Numbered from the stretch's first letter, positions 27,726-37,094 are shown. The stretch is 64,000 nucleotides of DNA from Candidatus Wallbacteria bacterium (GCA_016213845.1 JACQZN010000014.1:62001-126000); one strand, 5' to 3'. A program made the numbers and translations. Notes: generated by a model not told the origin, from the letters alone.

Positions 27726-29039
27726 GTGGAGACTCGAGTGTGGGTTGTGGGGCTGGCGGCGCTGGCCTGGACGACGGCGGGGAGCGCGGGGGCGGCGGAA
27801 GGACCGGATCTGGAGGAGATGGTACGCATCGTCCGCAGCCAGACGTTGCTGAAGGAGCTGCCCGAAGCACGGCTGCGCGAGGCGGCTGCGCGGGGATTGG
27901 TTTCATTGCTGGATGAAACGTTGAGCCAGCCGCCGTTCGCCTCCGAGGCGAAGGCGCGCCCGGCCTCGGGCCATGCCGACGATCCCGAGGAGAGGCCGAT
28001 CAACGCTTTCTTCACGCCCCGACAGTTCAAGCTCTGGCGCCAGGAGCTCGACGGCAGATTCGGAGGCATCGGGGCCCGCATCGCTCTCAGACGGCGCCAA
28101 AGCGAGCTGGCCACGTCCGCAGGGGCCGTGCTCACCGAGACCGCGGCGGTCGAAGTGCTGGAGGCACTGCCGGGTTCGGCCAGCGAGCGGAGTGGATTGC
28201 GGAAAGGAGATCTGATTCTGGCCATCGACGGAGTCAGCGTCGCGGGACGGACGCTGGCTGAGCTGGTCGAGGGGCTGAGGGGACCCGAAGGGTCCGCCTT
28301 GAAGCTGAAGATACTGAGGCAGCCCGCGGCGCCGTACGAGGTCGAACTGGTGCGCAGTCTGGTGAAGACTCCGGCCGTGGTGTTCGAGAAGCTGGGAAGC
28401 CGTTTGGGACGCGTGCGTGTATCGTCGCTCGGACCGCTGACGGGGCCCGGGTTGACGGAAGCGCTCGGCGCCGCCGCGAAAGCGGGCGTTGGCGGGCTCG
28501 TGCTGGATCTCCGGGGGTGCCCGGGCGGCCAGCTGGATGCGGCCGTCACATTGGCACAGGCGTTTCTACCGAAGGGCTCGGCGGTGCTCGAGCTGAGCAA
28601 GGGCGGGTCCGGAGTCGAGACGCGAACTACGACCGCTGCGCCGCTCTACGAGGGGCCTCTGGTCGTGCTCGTAGGGGGTCAGACGGCTTCTGGCGGAGAG
28701 ATCGTGGCCGCCGCCCTGCAGCATCACGGGCGCGCGGTCGTCGCCGGTGAGCCGACCTTCGGCAAGCGCACGGCGGAGACGGTCTTCGATCTGGCCGGTG
28801 GATACGCGGCCAAGCTCTCCACATCATTCTTCCGGCGGCCAGGGACGAAGCCAGGCGACGCGCCGGGCTTTCCCGTGCAGCCCGACGTGCCGCTGGCCCC
28901 CTGTTCCTCGGCGGCTCGTCCGGAGCAGGTGTCACCGGCTGACGAGCTCCCCGATCCCCAGCTGAAGGCGGCCGCGGCCCTGCTAGAGTGGAGGGATGGA
29001 CGGGCGCGGCAGGAGCGGGGTGGGGGGAGGCGCGACTAG
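27726..29039 (+). CDS. S41-family (C-terminal processing) serine protease
   Basis: 437 residues from GTG 27726, placed after GAGGAGGAG. A signal peptide (VWVVGLAALAWTTAGSAGAA) sends it to the periplasm. A PDZ domain lies at about residues 125-205 (EALPGSASERSGLRKGDLILAIDG). The catalytic S41 domain follows: GLVLDLRGCPGGQLDAAV, the nucleophile Ser in GGQTASGGEIVAAAL (about residue 321) and the base Lys in FGKRTAETVF (about 345). Family members trim C-termini of envelope proteins or degrade misfolded ones. It stands alone between a REP element and the sigma-factor gene. Confidence 0.92.
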   Translation: METRVWVVGLAALAWTTAGSAGAAEGPDLEEMVRIVRSQTLLKELPEARLREAAARGLVSLLDETLSQPPFASEAKARPASGHADDPEERPINAFFTPRQFKLWRQELDGRFGGIGARIALRRRQSELATSAGAVLTETAAVEVLEALPGSASERSGLRKGDLILAIDGVSVAGRTLAELVEGLRGPEGSALKLKILRQPAAPYEVELVRSLVKTPAVVFEKLGSRLGRVRVSSLGPLTGPGLTEALGAAAKAGVGGLVLDLRGCPGGQLDAAVTLAQAFLPKGSAVLELSKGGSGVETRTTTAAPLYEGPLVVLVGGQTASGGEIVAAALQHHGRAVVAGEPTFGKRTAETVFDLAGGYAAKLSTSFFRRPGTKPGDAPGFPVQPDVPLAPCSSAARPEQVSPADELPDPQLKAAAALLEWRDGRARQERGGGRRD

Positions 29040-29108
29040 GCCGCAGTTCCCCCTGAGCTGAGGGCCGGCCCCGCTACCTGTACGGGCCGGAGTTCGGACG
29101 CCCCAGTC

Positions 29109-29726
29109 ATGCAGATTCCACCCACTTCGCTGGAAAGCGCCATCGGCGCCGATACCGCCGATGGCGCCGATGGCGCAACCAGCATCCAGGCGCGGGTCAC
29201 AGCTCTCTACCGGACGGAGAGAGATCGGCTCCTGGGCCATGCCTATGGCGTGACGAGGGATTTCCATGGCGCCTGCGACATCGTGCAGGAGACCTTTCTG
29301 CGCGCCTCGCGCGAGGAGCGCATCCTGCGCGGAGATTTCCGGGTGCGTGCCTGGCTCTTGCGGGTCTGCGGGAACCTGGCGCTCAACTGGGTCCGAGACT
29401 GCGCGCGACGGGAGGCCCGCGAGAGCGGCCAGCCCGTGTGGCGAGGCAACTACGAGTCGAAAGGGAGTTCGAGTCGTAAGTCCACGGCCCGACGGGAGCC
29501 GAGCTCTCCCGACGCGGCCGAAGAGGTGCTGCGCCGGCAGATGGGACGAGAGCTGCTGGAGGCGATGGACGCGATTCCGGCTGCGTACCGTCGCGTTCTG
29601 CTGCTCAGGTATGCGGAAGGGCTGAGCTGCTCGGAGATAGCGGAGTGGCTCGACACACCCGCCGGAACCGTGATGTCCTGGATTCACAGGGCCAGGCTCG
29701 TGCTGAGACGGAGGTTGGGGCGATGA
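29109..29726 (+). CDS. ECF-type RNA polymerase sigma factor
   Basis: 205 residues with the two conserved sigma regions of the ECF group. Region 2 is in residues about 35-105 (ACDIVQETFLRASREE, FRVRAWLLRVCGNLALNWVRD). Region 4 is at about 155-205 (YRRVLLLRYAEGLSCSEIAEWLDTP, TVMSWIHRARLVLRRR). The linker contains a basic Ser-rich insert. The stop overlaps the next gene's start as ATGA. That gene encodes a zinc-finger membrane anti-sigma factor, so activity is probably controlled at the membrane. Confidence 0.93.
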   Translation: MQIPPTSLESAIGADTADGADGATSIQARVTALYRTERDRLLGHAYGVTRDFHGACDIVQETFLRASREERILRGDFRVRAWLLRVCGNLALNWVRDCARREARESGQPVWRGNYESKGSSSRKSTARREPSSPDAAEEVLRRQMGRELLEAMDAIPAAYRRVLLLRYAEGLSCSEIAEWLDTPAGTVMSWIHRARLVLRRRLGR

Positions 29727-30166
29727 AGAGCGATTGCGAGAGCGTGCGCCGGCGTCTGCTGGCCTTCGCGGAGGGCGACCTGGGTAGCGACGATTCGCGC
29801 GAGGTACAGCGCCATCTGGACTCGTGCGGGGAGTGCTGCCGGGAGGTTGAAGCCTGGCGCCGGGACGTCCCACGATTTGGCGACGTGCGGATGGGTGCCG
29901 AGTTCTGGGAGCCGCGCGAGGCAGCGTTGCTCGAACGGGTGGCTGGAGTGCGGCCCGCCTGGCGACGCTGGCTCGAAGCGCTGCTTGCCCCGCTGCCCGT
30001 GCCCAGGGTGGTGGCGCTGGCCGCGGCGGTCGCGCTGGTGCTGCTTGCGAGCGGCCCGCGGCCGGCAGTTTCGCCACAGAGCGCTAGACCGGAGACTTCA
30101 GTCGCCGCGCCCCGACCGGTGCTCGACTTCGACGGGCTTTCGCCCCTGTCCGCGGACCTGGGTTGA
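29723..30166 (+). CDS. Zinc-finger membrane anti-sigma factor
   Basis: 147 residues beginning at ATG 29723, overlapping the sigma stop. The N-terminal anti-sigma zinc-binding motif is clear: His and two Cys in RHLDSCGECC at about residues 31-40, preceded by the CESVRRRLLAFAEGDL helix. One membrane helix lies at about residues 97-112 (VVALAAAVALVLLASG), and the C-terminal ~35 residues would be outside. It would hold the ECF sigma factor at the membrane until an unknown signal releases it. Confidence 0.88.
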   Translation: MKSDCESVRRRLLAFAEGDLGSDDSREVQRHLDSCGECCREVEAWRRDVPRFGDVRMGAEFWEPREAALLERVAGVRPAWRRWLEALLAPLPVPRVVALAAAVALVLLASGPRPAVSPQSARPETSVAAPRPVLDFDGLSPLSADLG

Positions 30167-30311
30167 CCGTCAGGTTCACGGAACGTGGTTGAAGTGGGAA
30201 CCCGGCTGATAGACCCAGACCACCAGCGCCTGGGGAATCAGAAATGGCTCCGTCCTCACACCTCGAGCCAGTAGACCCCGCCCGGGGCCCGAGCTTCCCG
30301 GCGACCGCGCT

Positions 30312-31499
30312 TCAGTCCCCGTCGCCCAGCCAGTAGTTGAAGTAGGTGTCGAGCAGGCCCGCGAACCAGGCGGGAGAATGGATGTAGTAGTTGGCGTGGC
30401 CGGCTCCGTCCACGTACTCCAGCGCGACGTTCGGATTGCCAACCGCTGCCTTGGCGAAGAGGTCGGCCTGCTCGAAGCCGAGATAGATGTCCTGGTGCGA
30501 ATGGATCGCCAGCAACGGGGTCCGCACCTTCTGCGCGAGGTCGCGCGTTCGGCAGGCGCGGATGAGATCTTCGGGACCGAAGGACTCCCCGAACCGCTTC
30601 TTGAACTCCGCCTCGTAGAAGGCGAAGCTGAGGCGCGCGGCGTAGTCCGTCAGACCGAGCTTCTTGACCTCGGCCGCGGCGATCGGAAGACCGGTCGAGG
30701 TGCGCGCGTCCTCCAGATGGAGCCGCAGGTACCTGTGAAAGAGCCGCGCCCAGGCGTACTTGAGCACGTTCAGCCGGGCGGCGAGACCGTCGATGCGGCG
30801 CGCCAGGTCCTGGGAGCTGTAGACGCCGCTCACGATGAGCCCCGCCCCGAAGAGACCCTCGGAGTCCCCCGCCAGAGCCTGGATCACGTAGTCGCCGGAG
30901 AGGCTGACTCCGTAGAGCCCGATACGGGTGATGGTGCCGGCCCAGGGCGAGTCCTTTCGCAGCCAGCGCGCGACCGCGCGCAAGTCCTCGCCCTCGAGAA
31001 GGCCTCCGGACCCGACGACCCCAGACTTCTTCATCGTGGTGGAGCTCATCCGCGTCGCGAGCAGCAGCACGTTGCAGTGCCCTCCACGAGCCAGAAGCTC
31101 CGCCGTGTCTGAAATATAGGAGGAGAGGTGGGAGCCGAATGTGCCTGGCAGTACAATGACCAGCGGCCTGGGAGTCTCGTCCTGTAGCCTGAGCGCGCCT
31201 TCGAACGTGAGCTTTCCGCCCGGCACTCGCACGCGCTCGAAACCTTCGGGCAGATACTCCTTGCCCTGGAGGAAGTCGACGACCTTGCCGCGGGCTTCCT
31301 TCCGCTCGGCCCGGTCGTGACGGAGCCAGTAGTCGATCGGATGCGTGACGGCCGCCTGCCACATGAAGTGCCAGGCCTTGAACGGACGGAGGCGCAGCGT
31401 CTGGAGGTACTCCGCCTGGCTCTTCGCCGCCGCGGGGAGCGAGGAGCAGAGCCCGAAGACGAAAAAGCCGATGACCAACCGTCGGAGAGTCATGTCCAT
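30312..31499 (-). CDS. Exported alpha/beta hydrolase
   Basis: 395 residues from ATG 31499; ATG 31493 is equally possible. A signal peptide (RLVIGFFVFGLCSSLPAAA) is followed by an alpha/beta-hydrolase core: oxyanion region VIVLPGTFGSHLS, nucleophile Ser in GLYGVSLSGDYVI, acid-turn region LLAIHSHQDIY and catalytic His in VDGAGHANYYIHS. The family cleaves esters or peptides, but no substrate can be assigned. It converges on the sigma/anti-sigma genes across 145 bases with no clear feature. Confidence 0.82.
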   Translation of the reverse strand: MDMTLRRLVIGFFVFGLCSSLPAAAKSQAEYLQTLRLRPFKAWHFMWQAAVTHPIDYWLRHDRAERKEARGKVVDFLQGKEYLPEGFERVRVPGGKLTFEGALRLQDETPRPLVIVLPGTFGSHLSSYISDTAELLARGGHCNVLLLATRMSSTTMKKSGVVGSGGLLEGEDLRAVARWLRKDSPWAGTITRIGLYGVSLSGDYVIQALAGDSEGLFGAGLIVSGVYSSQDLARRIDGLAARLNVLKYAWARLFHRYLRLHLEDARTSTGLPIAAAEVKKLGLTDYAARLSFAFYEAEFKKRFGESFGPEDLIRACRTRDLAQKVRTPLLAIHSHQDIYLGFEQADLFAKAAVGNPNVALEYVDGAGHANYYIHSPAWFAGLLDTYFNYWLGDGD

Positions 31500-31728
31500 T
31501 CGACTACGGACTTCCGGCCTACCGGGTTGCAGCTCTCTCACAAAGCCGCCTCTTCCTCGCCGGCTCCGCGTTCCTTCCCGACTTCGGCCGAATCCGGGAG
31601 TTGCCGGGTTACGCCGGGAGCCGGTCATGGCTCTTCCAGCTTCCAGCGCCAGGCCGCTCCAGGTCCCCTTGCTGGGCCATGCGGTCGTCCCCCCATTGCA
31701 GGCTGGTCCGGGTCCGCGACAGAGACCT

Positions 31729-31747
31729 CGGTACAGGTAGACGCCAC
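31729..31747 (-). repeat. REP-like element, copy 4
   Basis: Read on the minus strand it gives GTGGCGTCTACCTGTACCG, identical to copy 2 over its core. It lies about 75 bases before the mutS start. Confidence 0.78.
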
Positions 31748-31762
31748 GAGATTTCCCATGGG

Positions 31763-31791
31763 TTTTGGGGTCTTTCTTGCCGTGCTAGAAT
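31763..31791 (+). promoter_or_regulatory. Possible sigma-70 promoter of mutS
   Basis: TTTTGG at 31763-31768 and TAGAAT at 31786-31791 are separated by 17 bases and would start transcription about 25 bases before the mutS start. The -10 match is fair and the -35 match weak, so this is a candidate only. Confidence 0.3.
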
Positions 31792-31822
31792 GCGTAGCCA
31801 TTTTTGGCAGGCGGGAGACGGG

Positions 31823-34444
31823 ATGGCGATGGTGACAGCGGGCGAAGGGAGCGGTCCGGGGCGGGCCGTGGCGCCGGCCATCGGGGCGAAGTTGACGCCG
31901 CTGATGGAGCAGTACCACCGCATCAAGGGGCAGCATCGCGACTGCATCCTGTTCTTCCGGATGGGCGACTTCTACGAGATGTTCTATGACGACGCCGTGA
32001 CGGCGGCGCGGGAGCTGGAGATCGTGCTGACTGCGCGCGGCAAGGACGGCGGGGAGCCGGTGCCGCTGGCCGGCATTCCGTACCACGCGTACAAGTCGTA
32101 CGCCGCGCGCCTGCTGAAGAAGGGCTTCAAGGTCGCCATCTGCGAGCAGGTGTCCGACCCCAAGCTGACCAAGGGCATCGTCGAGCGCCAGGTGACCAAC
32201 GTGCTCACGCCAGGCACGTTGCTGGACGAATCCTTCCTGGGCGAGACCGGCGGCCACAACTACCTGGTCGCGCTCACGTGCGGCGCCGAGCACTGGGGGC
32301 TGGCGCAAGCCGACTATTCGACGGGAGATCTGGCCGCCACGACCGCTCGCGATCCGGAGCGTCTCTACGAGGAGGTGCTGCGGCTGGCCCCGGCCGAGGT
32401 GCTGGCGGACACGTCGCTTTCCGGCTCGCCCTTCGTGGCTCGGCTGGCGCGGGCGCTGGCGCTGCCGGCCGGCGCGCTCAACTTCCGGCCGTTCCCGATG
32501 CCCGTGGGCCCGGACGCGGCGGCGGCGCTTGCGGACTCGGCGCTTGCCGCCATTTCGGGCTACATCGCCGAGACGCAGGGACGCGCAGCGGGCCATATGA
32601 AGCCGCCGGAGCTCTACCGTCTCGAGGAGTTCCTGGCGCTCGACCCGGCCACCATCCGGAACCTGGAGCTGGTGGCGAACATGCGCTCGGGCGAAGTGGC
32701 GGGCAGCCTGCTCTGGGCGCTCGACAGGACGGCGACGCCGATGGGGCGCCGGCTCCTGCGCGAGTGGGTCCAGCATCCGCTGCTCGACCTTTCCGGCATC
32801 GCAGCCCGGCAGCGCCGCGTGGGCGCGCTGGTGGAGAGCGTCCACTGCCGCAAGGAGCTCCGCTCGAAGCTGCGGGGCGTGGCCGACATCCCTCGCCTCC
32901 TGGCGCGCGTGGCGTCGCGACAGGCCGGCCCGCGGGACCTGGTGGCGCTGCGGCGCTCGCTCGAAGCGTTTCCGGAGCTGAAGGCCCTGATGGAGGAATC
33001 GGGCCTTTCGGACCTTTCGAGTCGGATTGGCGACTTCTCCGCGCTGGCGGCGGAGCTCGCGCGCTGGCTGGTCGACGAGCCGCCGCTGGAGCTCTCGGAG
33101 GGCGGCGTCATCCGCCCGGGTGTCGACGAGCGGCTCGACCACCTGCGCGAGCTCTTCACCGGCGCCAAGAGCTATCTGGCCCGGCTCGAGGAAGCCGAGC
33201 GGCAGCGCACCGGCATCAAGTCGCTCAAGATCCGCTACAACCGCGTCATGGGGTACTACATCGAGATCACGCGCACCAACCTCGAGTCGGTCCCCGAGGA
33301 CTACCGCCGCAAGCAGACCCTGTCCAACGGCGAGCGCTTCGTCACCGAGGAGCTCAAGCGCAAGGAAGAAGAGATCCTGACGGCGGAAGACAAGGCGGCG
33401 AGCCTGGAGTACGAGCTGTTCTGCCGGCTCAGGGACGGGCTCGACGAGCACCGCACGCGCCTGCAGCAGGCCGCAGGCGCCCTGGCCGAGCTCGACGTCT
33501 ACGCCGGCCTGGCGGAAGTCGCCGAGCTCTACCGCTACGTGCGGCCCGAGTTCATCGAGGCGCCCGAGCTGACAATCGAGGACGGCCGCCACCCGGTCGT
33601 GGAGCGCGTGCTGACCGGCGAGCCATTCGTGCCGAACTCGGTGGCGCTGGTGCCCGAGCAGTCTCAGACGATCATCCTGACCGGCCCGAACATGGCGGGC
33701 AAGTCGACCTACCTCAGGCAAGTCGCGCTGCTGGTGGTAATGGCGCAGCTCGGCAGCTACGTGCCGGCGCGCTCGATGCGGCTGGGCGTCGTCGACAAGG
33801 TCTTCACGCGCGTCGGCGCCAGCGACAACCTGGTCTTCGGCGAAAGCACCTTCATGGTGGAGATGAAGGAGACCGCCTACATCCTGCAGAATGCCACGCC
33901 GCGCAGCCTGGTGATCCTGGACGAGGTCGGGCGCGGGACAGCCACCTACGACGGGCTCTCGCTGGCCTGGGCGATCGTCGAGTACCTGCACACGACCCCC
34001 GAGCTTGCGCCCAAGACGCTCTTTGCGACGCACTACCACGAGCTGACCGAGCTGGCCAACCTGCTCCCGGGCGTGGTGAACGGCTGCGTGATGGTCGAAG
34101 AGGTGGGCGAGGACATCGTCTTCCTGCACCGCATCGCGACCGGCGCGGCCGACAAGAGCTACGGCATCCAGGTCGCGCGGCTTGCGGGCCTGCCGGCGCC
34201 CGTCATCGAGCGCTCCAAGACGATCCTCTTCGAGCTCTCGGTCGACGAGGAGCGGGACATCGAGCGCAAGCGCCTGGCGATGAGCAGCAAGAAGAAGAAG
34301 GCCGCCGAGGAAGACGGGCAGCAGCTCAGACTCTTCGTGCAGGACCCGTCGCCCGTGGTCGAGGAGCTCAGGCGGCTGGATGTGGACCGGCTCACTCCGC
34401 TGGATGCGTTGAATCTCCTGGCCCGCTACAAGTCGATGGTATGA
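31823..34444 (+). CDS. mutS: DNA mismatch repair protein MutS
   Basis: 873 residues from ATG 31823, preceded by GGGAGACGGG. MutS recognises mismatches and small loops and recruits MutL. The mismatch-binding Phe-x-Glu lies in RMGDFYEMFYDD near residue 50. The lever and clamp domains follow. The ATPase has Walker A TGPNMAGKSTYLRQ (about residue 620), GESTFMVEM, Walker B LVILDEVGRGTATYDG and the ATHYHEL switch. The length is normal for MutS1. It is followed by a CPBP-family gene whose start overlaps the mutS stop as ATGA. Confidence 0.98.
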   Translation: MAMVTAGEGSGPGRAVAPAIGAKLTPLMEQYHRIKGQHRDCILFFRMGDFYEMFYDDAVTAARELEIVLTARGKDGGEPVPLAGIPYHAYKSYAARLLKKGFKVAICEQVSDPKLTKGIVERQVTNVLTPGTLLDESFLGETGGHNYLVALTCGAEHWGLAQADYSTGDLAATTARDPERLYEEVLRLAPAEVLADTSLSGSPFVARLARALALPAGALNFRPFPMPVGPDAAAALADSALAAISGYIAETQGRAAGHMKPPELYRLEEFLALDPATIRNLELVANMRSGEVAGSLLWALDRTATPMGRRLLREWVQHPLLDLSGIAARQRRVGALVESVHCRKELRSKLRGVADIPRLLARVASRQAGPRDLVALRRSLEAFPELKALMEESGLSDLSSRIGDFSALAAELARWLVDEPPLELSEGGVIRPGVDERLDHLRELFTGAKSYLARLEEAERQRTGIKSLKIRYNRVMGYYIEITRTNLESVPEDYRRKQTLSNGERFVTEELKRKEEEILTAEDKAASLEYELFCRLRDGLDEHRTRLQQAAGALAELDVYAGLAEVAELYRYVRPEFIEAPELTIEDGRHPVVERVLTGEPFVPNSVALVPEQSQTIILTGPNMAGKSTYLRQVALLVVMAQLGSYVPARSMRLGVVDKVFTRVGASDNLVFGESTFMVEMKETAYILQNATPRSLVILDEVGRGTATYDGLSLAWAIVEYLHTTPELAPKTLFATHYHELTELANLLPGVVNGCVMVEEVGEDIVFLHRIATGAADKSYGIQVARLAGLPAPVIERSKTILFELSVDEERDIERKRLAMSSKKKKAAEEDGQQLRLFVQDPSPVVEELRRLDVDRLTPLDALNLLARYKSMV

Positions 34445-35241
34445 ACATGGAGAGCCCAGAGAAAGCGGCCGCCGAGGAGCCCGGCGCCGCCCGCAGGCCG
34501 ACGCTGGCCAACACGTACATCGGCGCTTACGTCCAGATGACGCGCCAGCCGGTCTACAGCCTGCTCTTCCTGGTGCCGCTGCTCATCGTCTACGAGGCCT
34601 ACGCCTACTTCCTCAACTTCAACAAGCCCTACCAGATCCGCAACGGCGCCGACATCCTGGTCAAGACCTTCTTCCACTTCTTCGGCGTCGACAACCTCTT
34701 CTCGATGATGATGGCGATGCTCCTGGCCATCCTCGTCGTCGTCGGCATCAGCTTCCGCCGGATGCGCCAGCCGCTCATCTTCAGCTACTTCCCGCTGATG
34801 CTCCTGGAGTCGCTCGCCTATGCCTTCCTGCTGGGGCCCGTCACGCAGCGGCTCACCGGCTTCGTGCGCCACCCCTTCCTGGGCCCCGACGTACCGGCCC
34901 AGGACATGTCGCTCAAGGTCCTCGTCAGCCTGGGCGCCGGCGTCTACGAAGAGCTGGTCTTCCGGGTCTTCCTCATCTCGGCGCTGCTCTACATCTTCGA
35001 AAAGGTCGCCGGCTTCACGCCCTCCAACGCGGTCCTCACCTCCATCCTGCTCAGCTCCCTCATCTTCAGCTCCTTCCACTACCTGGGCGCCTATCGCTGG
35101 CAGTTCACGCTGGAATCCTTCCTCTACCGCGCCATCGCCGGACTGGTTCTCTCCGGGCTCTACATCGCCCGCGGCCTGGGCATCACCGCCTGGACCCATT
35201 CCCTCTACGACATCTACGTCCTGATCGAAGCCGGCCCCTGA
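34441..35241 (+). CDS. CPBP-family intramembrane metalloprotease
   Basis: 266 residues. The start is ATG 34441, overlapping the mutS stop; ATG 34447 is also possible. The protein has at least six hydrophobic helices. The three conserved family motifs are all present: EELVFR (about residue 169), FSSFHYLG (about 211) and HSLYD (about 252). These match the catalytic residues of Rce1/CAAX-type membrane proteases, whose bacterial members process or protect against peptides in several pathways. The substrate here is unknown. It is probably co-transcribed with mutS. Confidence 0.9.
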   Translation: MNMESPEKAAAEEPGAARRPTLANTYIGAYVQMTRQPVYSLLFLVPLLIVYEAYAYFLNFNKPYQIRNGADILVKTFFHFFGVDNLFSMMMAMLLAILVVVGISFRRMRQPLIFSYFPLMLLESLAYAFLLGPVTQRLTGFVRHPFLGPDVPAQDMSLKVLVSLGAGVYEELVFRVFLISALLYIFEKVAGFTPSNAVLTSILLSSLIFSSFHYLGAYRWQFTLESFLYRAIAGLVLSGLYIARGLGITAWTHSLYDIYVLIEAGP

Positions 35242-35271
35242 GCGGCAGCGTACCGCCCGCCACTCATCACC

Positions 35272-36012
35272 GTGTCCTGCCGCTTCACCTCCGAGGGGCT
35301 GATCCTTCGCGTCACCCGCTTCCGGGAGTCCGATCGGTTCGTCCGCGTGCTGGTGCCGTCCGGGGAAGTGCTGGAGCTCTTGGCCCGAAGCGTCGGCAAG
35401 AGCGTGAAGCGCTTCGGCGGCGGGCTGGAGCCGCTGTCGCTGCAGCTCTTCGACATCTCCCAGCGCCGCACCACTCACGTCGCCGAACAGGCGCAGCACG
35501 TGAACGACTACCTGGCCCTGCGCGGCTCGCTCTCGCGCTTCTACCTGGCCAGCTACGGCGCCGAGCGCGCCCTGCAAGTGGCGCCCTGCGAGGGACTCTT
35601 CGAGCTCATGCGCGCGCTGCTCGACTTGCTGGCGAGCACGCCGGACGACTCGCTCGATCTCCTGGCCGCCAAGTGCGCCTTCGACATGCGGCTGCTGGCG
35701 ATGGCCGGCTTCGCCCCGCAGCTCTCCGACTGTGCCATCTGCGGCTCACCGCTCCCCTCGCAGCCGCTCCCGCTCGAACCCTCGGGCGGTGGATTCATGT
35801 GTGGTTCACACTCGGAGGAGCGTTCCACTCTGTTTCAGCCAGGCGTGCGTGTCTTGCTTCGGAAGCTCGCGGAGTGCGAGCTGGGCTCACTTCCCGGCCG
35901 CCGGCTCCCGGCAGAGCATCGCCAGCCCGTGGCCCGCGCCGTCTCGCATTTCCTCGACGAGCACCTGCGCGGGCCCCTCAAGTCGGTCAAGCTCCTCGCA
36001 GCTTACCTGTAA
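35272..36012 (+). CDS. recO: DNA repair protein RecO
   Basis: 246 residues from GTG 35272, 30 bases after the CPBP gene. RecO loads RecA onto SSB-coated single-stranded DNA with RecR. The N-terminal OB fold is seen in TSEGLILRVTRFRESDRFVRV and SGEVLELLARSVGKS. The central helical domain includes LRGSLSRFYLASYGAE. A zinc-binding region has the CAIC pair at about residue 155, with a Cys later in the GGGFMCGSH segment that completes it only partly. The length is typical. The 3' end overlaps that of the convergent transporter gene by 10 bases. Confidence 0.88.
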   Translation: MSCRFTSEGLILRVTRFRESDRFVRVLVPSGEVLELLARSVGKSVKRFGGGLEPLSLQLFDISQRRTTHVAEQAQHVNDYLALRGSLSRFYLASYGAERALQVAPCEGLFELMRALLDLLASTPDDSLDLLAAKCAFDMRLLAMAGFAPQLSDCAICGSPLPSQPLPLEPSGGGFMCGSHSEERSTLFQPGVRVLLRKLAECELGSLPGRRLPAEHRQPVARAVSHFLDEHLRGPLKSVKLLAAYL

Positions 36013-37094
36013 CCGCCTCCGGCCGGCCGATGGAGCGCCTCTTCGCTCGCCTCGGCGTCACCCAGCTCGTTCATGAACCGGACCGTGTGGAACCGGATGG
36101 TCGCGACGTCCGTGGAGAGCAGCGCCAGCTCCGCCCCGAGCGTGACCTCCGGCAGTGGCGTTCCGAAGAACGGCAGCTTCACGGCGCCGCCCGGGAAGAC
36201 GGCCGGCTTGAACTCCAGCGGCTCGTGGCTCTGGAAGGCCTCGACGGCCTCGCGCGCCATCGCGGCCACGGCCTCCAGCTGCTCCTCCGTGCGCGCCGGG
36301 ACGGCCACGGCGTCCTCCAGCAGCTCCACCATCGCCTGGGTCACGCCGAAGAGATGCCAGCAGGCGCTCTCGATGTGCCGCGACAGCTCCTCGATGCGCG
36401 GGATGAGCGGACCATCCAGATCGCCCGGCGTGCGCCGGAAGGCCATCTCCCGGCCCAGATCGGTCGACTCCTCGTACAGCAGGCTGACCAGCCGCGCCAG
36501 GGACTTGAGCTCGAGCGACCTCTGGGCGACAGCCTCCAGGTTCCGCCGCCGCACGGCGTCGGCCACGCCGTCCAGCAGCTCGAGCAACCCCTCCAGCGCG
36601 TGACGCAGCCGGAAGTAGTACATCCGGCGATAGCGGAAGTGGCTGAAGAGGTAGTTGATCAAGGACGCCACGACGACGCCGATGAGCACCCCCTCGACCC
36701 GGATCTGCGCCGTCTCGCCCAGCGAGCCGAGCGGCGTCAGGTGGCTGTAGAGCAGCGTGAAGAGCACGAGCAGCATGCTCGACTCCCAGTTGAGCCGCAG
36801 ACAGACGTAGGACGCCAGCATCACGGCCGCCGCGAGTGCCAGGTCGTTGTAGCCGAAGAGGGCGCTGCAGCCGAGCGACATGGCCGTGCCGGCCAGCGCC
36901 GCCAGCACCTGCTGCTTGCCCACGCTGATGCCGGTGAAGAAGGTTCCTCGGATGCAGAGCAGGGCCGTGAAGGCGGGCGACAGGCGGTCTTTGACCCCGC
37001 AGGCGTCGGCGATCCAGAGGCTCCAGAGGACGGCGAGCCCCAGCTTGATCAGCCAGAAGCGCAATGCGATGAAGCTGCGTTCGAAAAAGACCAT
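36003..37094 (-). CDS. FUSC-family (aromatic-acid exporter type) membrane protein
   Basis: 363 residues from ATG 37094. An upstream Met at 37148 would add a basic stretch with no ribosome site. The N-terminal half has five or six membrane helices (including LAALAGTAMSLGCSALFG and LALAAAVMLASYVCLRL) and the FUSC-like ISVGKQQVLAALAGT stretch. After the helix VEGVLIGVVVASLINYLF the C-terminal half is a cytoplasmic helical domain of about 190 residues. Such proteins are related to p-hydroxybenzoic acid efflux pumps and fusaric acid resistance proteins. The substrate is not known. Confidence 0.85.
   Translation of the reverse strand: MVFFERSFIALRFWLIKLGLAVLWSLWIADACGVKDRLSPAFTALLCIRGTFFTGISVGKQQVLAALAGTAMSLGCSALFGYNDLALAAAVMLASYVCLRLNWESSMLLVLFTLLYSHLTPLGSLGETAQIRVEGVLIGVVVASLINYLFSHFRYRRMYYFRLRHALEGLLELLDGVADAVRRRNLEAVAQRSLELKSLARLVSLLYEESTDLGREMAFRRTPGDLDGPLIPRIEELSRHIESACWHLFGVTQAMVELLEDAVAVPARTEEQLEAVAAMAREAVEAFQSHEPLEFKPAVFPGGAVKLPFFGTPLPEVTLGAELALLSTDVATIRFHTVRFMNELGDAEASEEALHRPAGGGYR

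Larger units (their letters stand above)
31500..31822. other. Intergenic region upstream of mutS
   Basis: 323 bases between the divergent hydrolase and mutS genes. It holds REP-like copy 4 at 31729-31747 and a possible promoter at 31763-31791. Apart from these nothing is recognised, and no coding frame with a plausible start or ribosome site is evident. Confidence 0.6.

Noticed and set aside
29065-29090. Hairpin CCGGCCC/GGGCCGG with CTACCTGTAC in the loop between the S41 and sigma genes
   Set aside because: The loop recalls the REP motif but lacks the GTGGCGTCTA core, and there is no T run for a terminator.
31625-34129. 834-residue open frame antisense to mutS
   Set aside because: It lies wholly inside mutS on the other strand, has no family motif and is His/Arg/Gln-rich, the usual product of high-GC antisense frames.
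32278-35241. 987-residue frame over mutS and the CPBP gene
   Set aside because: Only its last part is real, being the CPBP gene. The earlier residues are an Ala/Gly/Arg-rich shadow of mutS.
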